64,000 nt of DNA from Pullilachnospira sp963929535 (GTDB lineage Bacteria > Bacillota > Clostridia > Lachnospirales > Lachnospiraceae), in the NCBI GenBank assembly GCA_963929535.1, contig CAWVIZ010000011.1, positions 1-64,000 on the forward strand. Direction: 5' to 3'. A program made the translations under genes and the position numbers. The notes beneath the pieces are model-generated. The model ran no database searches. It was not told the DNA's origin and worked only from the letters and a program-made list of their open reading frames with translations. Positions 60,039 through 64,000 of the stretch are shown one piece after another. Numbering within the stretch: the stretch's first letter is position 1; the number at the start of each line of letters is the position of its first letter.

Positions 60039-60979
60039 AAAGATATATTGCAAAAAGGCTGCTTCTTCTGATCCCCATTTTGCTGGGGATTACTTTCCTG
60101 TCCTTTGCCATGATGCGGATAGCCGGAAGTGACGCCATCCTTCAAATGGCGGACGTATCAGGAGTAGCCCTCTCCCAGGAGGTGATCGATGCCCAGCGGG
60201 CTCAGCTGGGGCTGGATCAGCCGTTTATGATCCAGTATCTGAACTGGCTGGGCGGATTTCTCACCGGAGATCTGGGGACCAGCTATGTGTCGGGAAAAGA
60301 TGTATTTGATACTTTTCTTTCCAAGCTTCCGGCTACCCTGCTGCTGACAGTTTCTTCCATAGCGCTGACTGTGGTGATCTCTGTTCCCCTGGGGATCCTG
60401 GCCGCAGTGAAGCAGAACCGGTTTACCGATTATCTGATCCGGGTGTGCAGCTTTGTGGGCAACAGCCTTCCTAATTTTTTTGTGGCGCTGCTCCTGATGT
60501 ATCTTCTGTCCATCCGTTTTTCCGTATTTCCGGTGATCTCTGACGGATTGAGTATGGAGAGCGTGGCCCTTCCCACACTCACGCTGGCAATTGCCATGTC
60601 AGCCAAGTATCTGAGGCAGATCCGTGCGGCGGTTCTGGATGAGCTGGGCAAAGAATATGTGACGGCGGCCAGAGCCAGAGGGATCCGCTTTCGGGTGACG
60701 CTGACGAAAAGCGTACTGAGAGTCTGTCTGTCCACGATCCTTACACTGCTGTCCCTTTCCGTGGGAAGTCTGCTGGGAGGTACAGCCATTGTGGAATCCA
60801 TTTTCATGTGGGACGGTGTGGGGAAAATGGCAGTGGACGCCATCAATATGAGAGACTATCCGGTGATCCAGGCATATGTGGTATGGATGGCTGTGATCTA
60901 TGTGGGGATCAACCTGATCACCGATATTTCCTACCGGGTACTGGATCCCAGGATCCGTCTGGGAGGTGATAAGGCATGA
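60035..60979 (+). CDS. Dpp/Nik-type ABC transporter permease 1
   Basis: A 314-residue membrane protein of the DppB/NikB family. It has the start KRYIAKRLLLLIPILLGITFLSF, GLDQPFMIQYLNWLGGFLTGDLGTSY (~60-85) and the EAA region GKEYVTAARARGIRFRV (~205). Six hydrophobic segments. It overlaps both the fusion gene and the next permease by 4 nt, so the enzyme and transporter genes are translated as one coupled unit. Confidence 0.94.
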   Translation: MKRYIAKRLLLLIPILLGITFLSFAMMRIAGSDAILQMADVSGVALSQEVIDAQRAQLGLDQPFMIQYLNWLGGFLTGDLGTSYVSGKDVFDTFLSKLPATLLLTVSSIALTVVISVPLGILAAVKQNRFTDYLIRVCSFVGNSLPNFFVALLLMYLLSIRFSVFPVISDGLSMESVALPTLTLAIAMSAKYLRQIRAAVLDELGKEYVTAARARGIRFRVTLTKSVLRVCLSTILTLLSLSVGSLLGGTAIVESIFMWDGVGKMAVDAINMRDYPVIQAYVVWMAVIYVGINLITDISYRVLDPRIRLGGDKA

Positions 60980-61839
60980 ATACAGACAGACAGAAGATCA
61001 CGGTCCGCAGACAGAAGATAAAAAAGAATCATACGAAAAGAAAGCTGCTGATCTTTGGAACGCTTGCGGCGCTGCTGATCCTGACGGCGGTTTTTGCCCG
61101 GGAAATCTGTCCTTACGATCCCAACCGGCAGGATTACAGCATTGCGCTGCAGCCGCCCAGCCTGGCCCATCCTTTCGGAACAGACAGGTATGGAAGGGAT
61201 ATGCTGTCCCGTGTCATCGCGGGGTCTCAGATCAGCATATTTTCCACACTGGCGCTGGTGGCCATCATTGCGGCGACGGGAACCGCTGTGGGAGTGATCT
61301 GCGGATATTTCGGAAAAGCTGTGGACAGTATTGTGATGAGGATCTCGGATATCTGCCTGGCGTTTCCCGGGCTGGTATTCGCGCTGGCTATTGCGTCGGT
61401 TCTGGGGGGCGGCGTCCGGAACGCGGTGATCGCTCTGGCAGTGATCAGCTGGCCCAAATATGCCAGGCTTGCCCGAAGTCAGACGCTGACGGTGAAGAGT
61501 TCTGACTATATCGCCGCAGCCAGGCTTTCCGGAAGCGGTACTGCCGCCATGATCTTCCGCCATATCCTGCCTAATATCCTGGGACCCATCCTGGTGACCG
61601 CCATGCTGGATATCGGGACGATGATGATGGAGATCGCCGCCCTGTCATTTCTGGGGCTGGGGGCGCAGCCGCCGGCAGCCGAATGGGGCAGTATGATGAG
61701 CGGAGGCCGGAGTATGCTGCAGACATATCCCTGGGTGGTGCTTACTCCCGGAATCGCAATATTTGTATCTGTAGTGCTGTTTAATCTGCTGGGAGATACT
61801 GTAAGAGACTGTATGGATCCCAAAAACGGGCGCAGCTGA
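60976..61839 (+). CDS. Dpp/Nik-type ABC transporter permease 2
   Basis: A 287-residue membrane protein of the DppC/NikC family. Markers: HPFGTDRYGRDMLSRVIAG (~71-89), SDYIAAARLSGSGTAAMIFRHILPN (~175-200) and FLGLGAQPPAAEWGSMMS (~225). The N-terminus is strongly basic. It forms the channel with the previous protein. 97 bp separate it from the binding-protein gene, with no clear terminator. Confidence 0.94.
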   Translation: MNTDRQKITVRRQKIKKNHTKRKLLIFGTLAALLILTAVFAREICPYDPNRQDYSIALQPPSLAHPFGTDRYGRDMLSRVIAGSQISIFSTLALVAIIAATGTAVGVICGYFGKAVDSIVMRISDICLAFPGLVFALAIASVLGGGVRNAVIALAVISWPKYARLARSQTLTVKSSDYIAAARLSGSGTAAMIFRHILPNILGPILVTAMLDIGTMMMEIAALSFLGLGAQPPAAEWGSMMSGGRSMLQTYPWVVLTPGIAIFVSVVLFNLLGDTVRDCMDPKNGRS

Positions 61840-61936
61840 TCTTTGGGGCAGGCAGCAGACAGGTGTGTGCCGGCGGCAGTGATCCTGCGGGTATATCCGA
61901 GGGGGTGCCGGGAAACAGAGAACGGAGGATGAAGAA

Positions 61937-63553
61937 GTGAAGAAGAAAAAGACAGCAGCGGGGCCGAAGGCCGGAGCAATGAAAAAAATAACAGCATTGC
62001 TGATCGCCATGGGAATGACTGCGGGAATGGCGGCAGGCTGCGGCGGCAGAGAGGCGGATCCCGGGACTTCCGGAAGCCAGGAGGCTGCCGCGGGAGAAAA
62101 AACGTTTGTCCTGGGAGACACTACTTTTAACGCGGAAAATGGGGAGGCTGATATCAATCCCCACAATGACAGCAGCGGATGGGCCTGCATCCGGTACGGG
62201 GTAGGGGAAACCCTGTTCCGTTTTACCGATTCCATGGAGATTGAGCCCTGGCTGGCGGAAAGTTATGAGAACGTGGATGAACTCACCTGGGTGATCACGC
62301 TGAGAGAAGGCATAACATTTACCAGCGGCAGGGCTATGGACGGCCAGGCCGTAAAGGAATGTCTGGAAGCGCTGGCGGCGGATCATCCCAGGGCGGCCGG
62401 AGACCTTCAGCTTGCGGAAATCACCGCAGAGGGACAGACGGTTACCATTACGACAGAAGAGCCTGTTCCGGCGCTGCTCAACTATCTGGCAGATCCCTAC
62501 GGCTGTATCATTGATATGCAGGCGGGTGTCACGGAAGAAGGGATTGTCTCCGGAACCGGCCCTTACCAGGCGGTCTCCCTGGTTACGGATACCAGTCTGG
62601 AGCTGGTGAAAAATGAGAATTACTGGAATGGAGAGCCCAAGATCGACAGGATCACGGTCCGGACCATTTCCGATGGAGATACCCTGACCATGGCGCTCCA
62701 GTCCGGAGAGATCGATGCGTCCTATGGAATGCCTTATGCCAGTTATCCGCTTTTTGAAAATGATGCGTATACGTTTTCCAGCTGTGCCACCAGCCGGGTG
62801 TTTTTCGGCGCCATGAATTTTGAAAGTGAGATCACCTCAGATCCGGCGGTAAGAAAAGCCATAGCCATGGGGATCGATAAAGAGGGATTTGTGGAGACCC
62901 TGCTGGATGGGAACGGTTATCCGGCGGCGGGAGTATATCCGGACAGCTTTTCCTTTGGAGGAGAGGCGGTGACCACGGAAACGTATGACCCCCAAGGCGC
63001 CCGAAAGGTGCTGGAGGAGGCCGGATGGGTGGATACGGACGGAGACGGCGTGCGGGAAAAAGACGGGACGCCGCTGGTGCTGCGCTGGCTGACCTATCCC
63101 AGCCGTCAGGAACAGCCTTTGCTGGCGGAATCTGCCCAGGCTACTCTGGGTGAGATCGGCTTTCAGGTGGAGATCAATAACACGGCGGATCATAACAGCA
63201 TCCGGACGGATACCGGCGCATGGGATATATATGTGAGCGCCATGGTAACCGCTCCCACCGGTGATCCGGAATATTTTTTCGCTTATCACTGTCTGGACAG
63301 CTCCACCAATAACGATGGTCATTATCACAGTGACAGACTGGAGGAGCTGGCTGCGGAGATGGCAGAGACCTTCGATACAAAACGGAGAGAGGAACTGGCG
63401 GTTCAGATGCAGCAGACGATCCTGGATGACAACGCTTATGTATTCTGTTCCCATCTGCGGATGAGTATGATCTCCAAGGCCAGTGTGACGGGACTGACAG
63501 CCCATCCCTGTGATTACTATGAAATTACGGCGGACCTGGATATTAACGAGTGA
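61937..63553 (+). CDS. Dpp/Nik-type substrate-binding lipoprotein (family 5)
   Basis: A 538-residue family 5 binding protein. The signal peptide (KKITALLIAMGMTAGMAAGC) ends at a lipobox Cys. GETLFRFTDSMEIEPWLAESYE, GTGPYQAVSLV and DTDGDGVREKDGTPL are typical of the family. The last part (YVFCSHLRMSMISKASVTGL) resembles nickel- or metallophore-binding members such as NikA/CntA more than peptide-binding DppA, but this is by eye. GTG 61937 has GGAGG nine bases upstream; ATG 61979, which directly starts the signal peptide, is an alternative. Confidence 0.9.
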   Translation: MKKKKTAAGPKAGAMKKITALLIAMGMTAGMAAGCGGREADPGTSGSQEAAAGEKTFVLGDTTFNAENGEADINPHNDSSGWACIRYGVGETLFRFTDSMEIEPWLAESYENVDELTWVITLREGITFTSGRAMDGQAVKECLEALAADHPRAAGDLQLAEITAEGQTVTITTEEPVPALLNYLADPYGCIIDMQAGVTEEGIVSGTGPYQAVSLVTDTSLELVKNENYWNGEPKIDRITVRTISDGDTLTMALQSGEIDASYGMPYASYPLFENDAYTFSSCATSRVFFGAMNFESEITSDPAVRKAIAMGIDKEGFVETLLDGNGYPAAGVYPDSFSFGGEAVTTETYDPQGARKVLEEAGWVDTDGDGVREKDGTPLVLRWLTYPSRQEQPLLAESAQATLGEIGFQVEINNTADHNSIRTDTGAWDIYVSAMVTAPTGDPEYFFAYHCLDSSTNNDGHYHSDRLEELAAEMAETFDTKRREELAVQMQQTILDDNAYVFCSHLRMSMISKASVTGLTAHPCDYYEITADLDINE

Positions 63554-63570
63554 TGGAAAAGAGAGAGACG

Positions 63571-64000
63571 ATGGAAAAACTTCTGACATACAGCCATGTG
63601 GACATCTGTTATAATGGGAAAATGGCGGCAGAGGATATCAGTTTTTCCCTGAATAAAGGAGAGATCCTGGGGATCGTGGGAGAATCGGGGAGCGGGAAGA
63701 GCACTATTATCAGAGCCGCCCTTGGTATTCTGGGACAGGGAGGAATGGTGACAAGAGGGGATATCTGGTTTCAGGACATGGATCTTCCGGATCTTCCGGA
63801 GAAGGAGATGCGGAAGATCCGGGGAAAACGCATTGGCATGATCTTTCAGGATGCAAAGGCTTCTCTGTGTCCCATACGTACTGTCGGAAGCCAGATCCGG
63901 GAATGTCTGGCAGCCCATGGGCCAGTGACCAGAGGGGAAGCGGAAAAAAGGGCGCTGGAGCTTTTTGAGCGCCTGGGCTTTCCGGATGGTGAACGGATCC
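63571..64000 (+). CDS. Dpp/Nik-type ABC transporter ATP-binding protein, 3' end outside the window
   Basis: The first ~143 residues of a DppD/NikD-like ATPase, open to the window end. Walker A is GIVGESGSGKSTIIRAALG (~residues 32-50), and the Q-loop is IGMIFQDAKASLCPIRTVG (~90), with the usual Pro-rich stretch altered to SLCP. The start may be ATG 63571 or the in-frame ATG 63553, which overlaps the previous stop codon. A DppF/NikE partner probably follows outside the window. Confidence 0.92.
   Translation, partial: MEKLLTYSHVDICYNGKMAAEDISFSLNKGEILGIVGESGSGKSTIIRAALGILGQGGMVTRGDIWFQDMDLPDLPEKEMRKIRGKRIGMIFQDAKASLCPIRTVGSQIRECLAAHGPVTRGEAEKRALELFERLGFPDGERI

Noticed and set aside
1..64000. 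tRNA, rRNA, prophage or conjugative element genes
   Set aside because: I looked for cloverleaf arms with GTTCGA-type loops, rRNA blocks, integrases and structural genes and saw none.

Overview
The window looks like chromosomal DNA of a gut Clostridium, most likely a member of the Lachnospiraceae. Reasons: moderately GC-rich coding sequence with strong AGGAGG ribosome sites, several TTGACA/17/TATAAT-type promoters, the order yceD-rpmF, pta-ackA, a long type of PyrF with PyrK/PyrD-1B, YesM/YesN-type two-component genes beside CUT1 sugar transporters, and a two-headed acyl-CoA dehydratase activase. This assignment is inference from gene content; no rRNA or tRNA gene is present to test it.

Layout. 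1-1.3 kb: the end of a glycerol-3-phosphate-type FAD oxidoreductase and its DUF1667 partner. 1.5-9 kb: a MATE exporter behind a structured leader with a terminator (candidate guanidine-IV/mepA riboswitch), the activase, and a second MATE exporter. 9.1-11.0 kb: a complete insertion sequence with an 8-bp target duplication. 11-17.3 kb: housekeeping run (zinc-finger membrane protein, polA, coaE, WalJ-like hydrolase, ACT protein, PFL protein). 17.4-25.5 kb: tmcAL (reverse), pta, ackA, yceD-rpmF, ldh, malic enzyme and a cold-shock gene (reverse), i.e. fermentative carbon metabolism plus translation genes. 25.8-32.4 kb: pyrimidine synthesis (pyrC, pyrF, pyrK, pyrD, then pyrE with its own promoter) interrupted by an anion permease. 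32.4-36.1 kb: small membrane proteins, an M29 aminopeptidase and an internally deleted pseudogene. 36.4-50.8 kb: a carbohydrate locus, probably for rhamnose-containing glycans: YesM/YesN pair, lipoprotein, two permeases, GH106-like hydrolase, a twice-frameshifted oxidoreductase, a ROK repressor, an intact oxidoreductase and a sugar isomerase. 50.9-54 kb: a third MATE gene (reverse), tandem 93-bp repeats and rarA. 54.2-57.3 kb: a lysine riboswitch controlling a three-gene amino-acid ABC importer. 57.4 kb to the end: a methyltransferase, a deacylase-methyltransferase fusion and a Dpp/Nik-type ABC transporter running off the window.

The intergenic DNA is unusually rich in dispersed repeats. One is a 143-bp non-autonomous element with three intact copies, each flanked by an 8-9 bp direct repeat, plus many decayed pieces. 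A second, about 100 bp long, sits directly behind the T-tract of an intrinsic terminator at four of four loci. A third is a 93-bp tandem array. The second and third share the same hairpin core. The most likely undescribed system is the deacylase-methyltransferase/methyltransferase/ABC transporter operon at the right end; the terminator-linked repeat family is the next best candidate.
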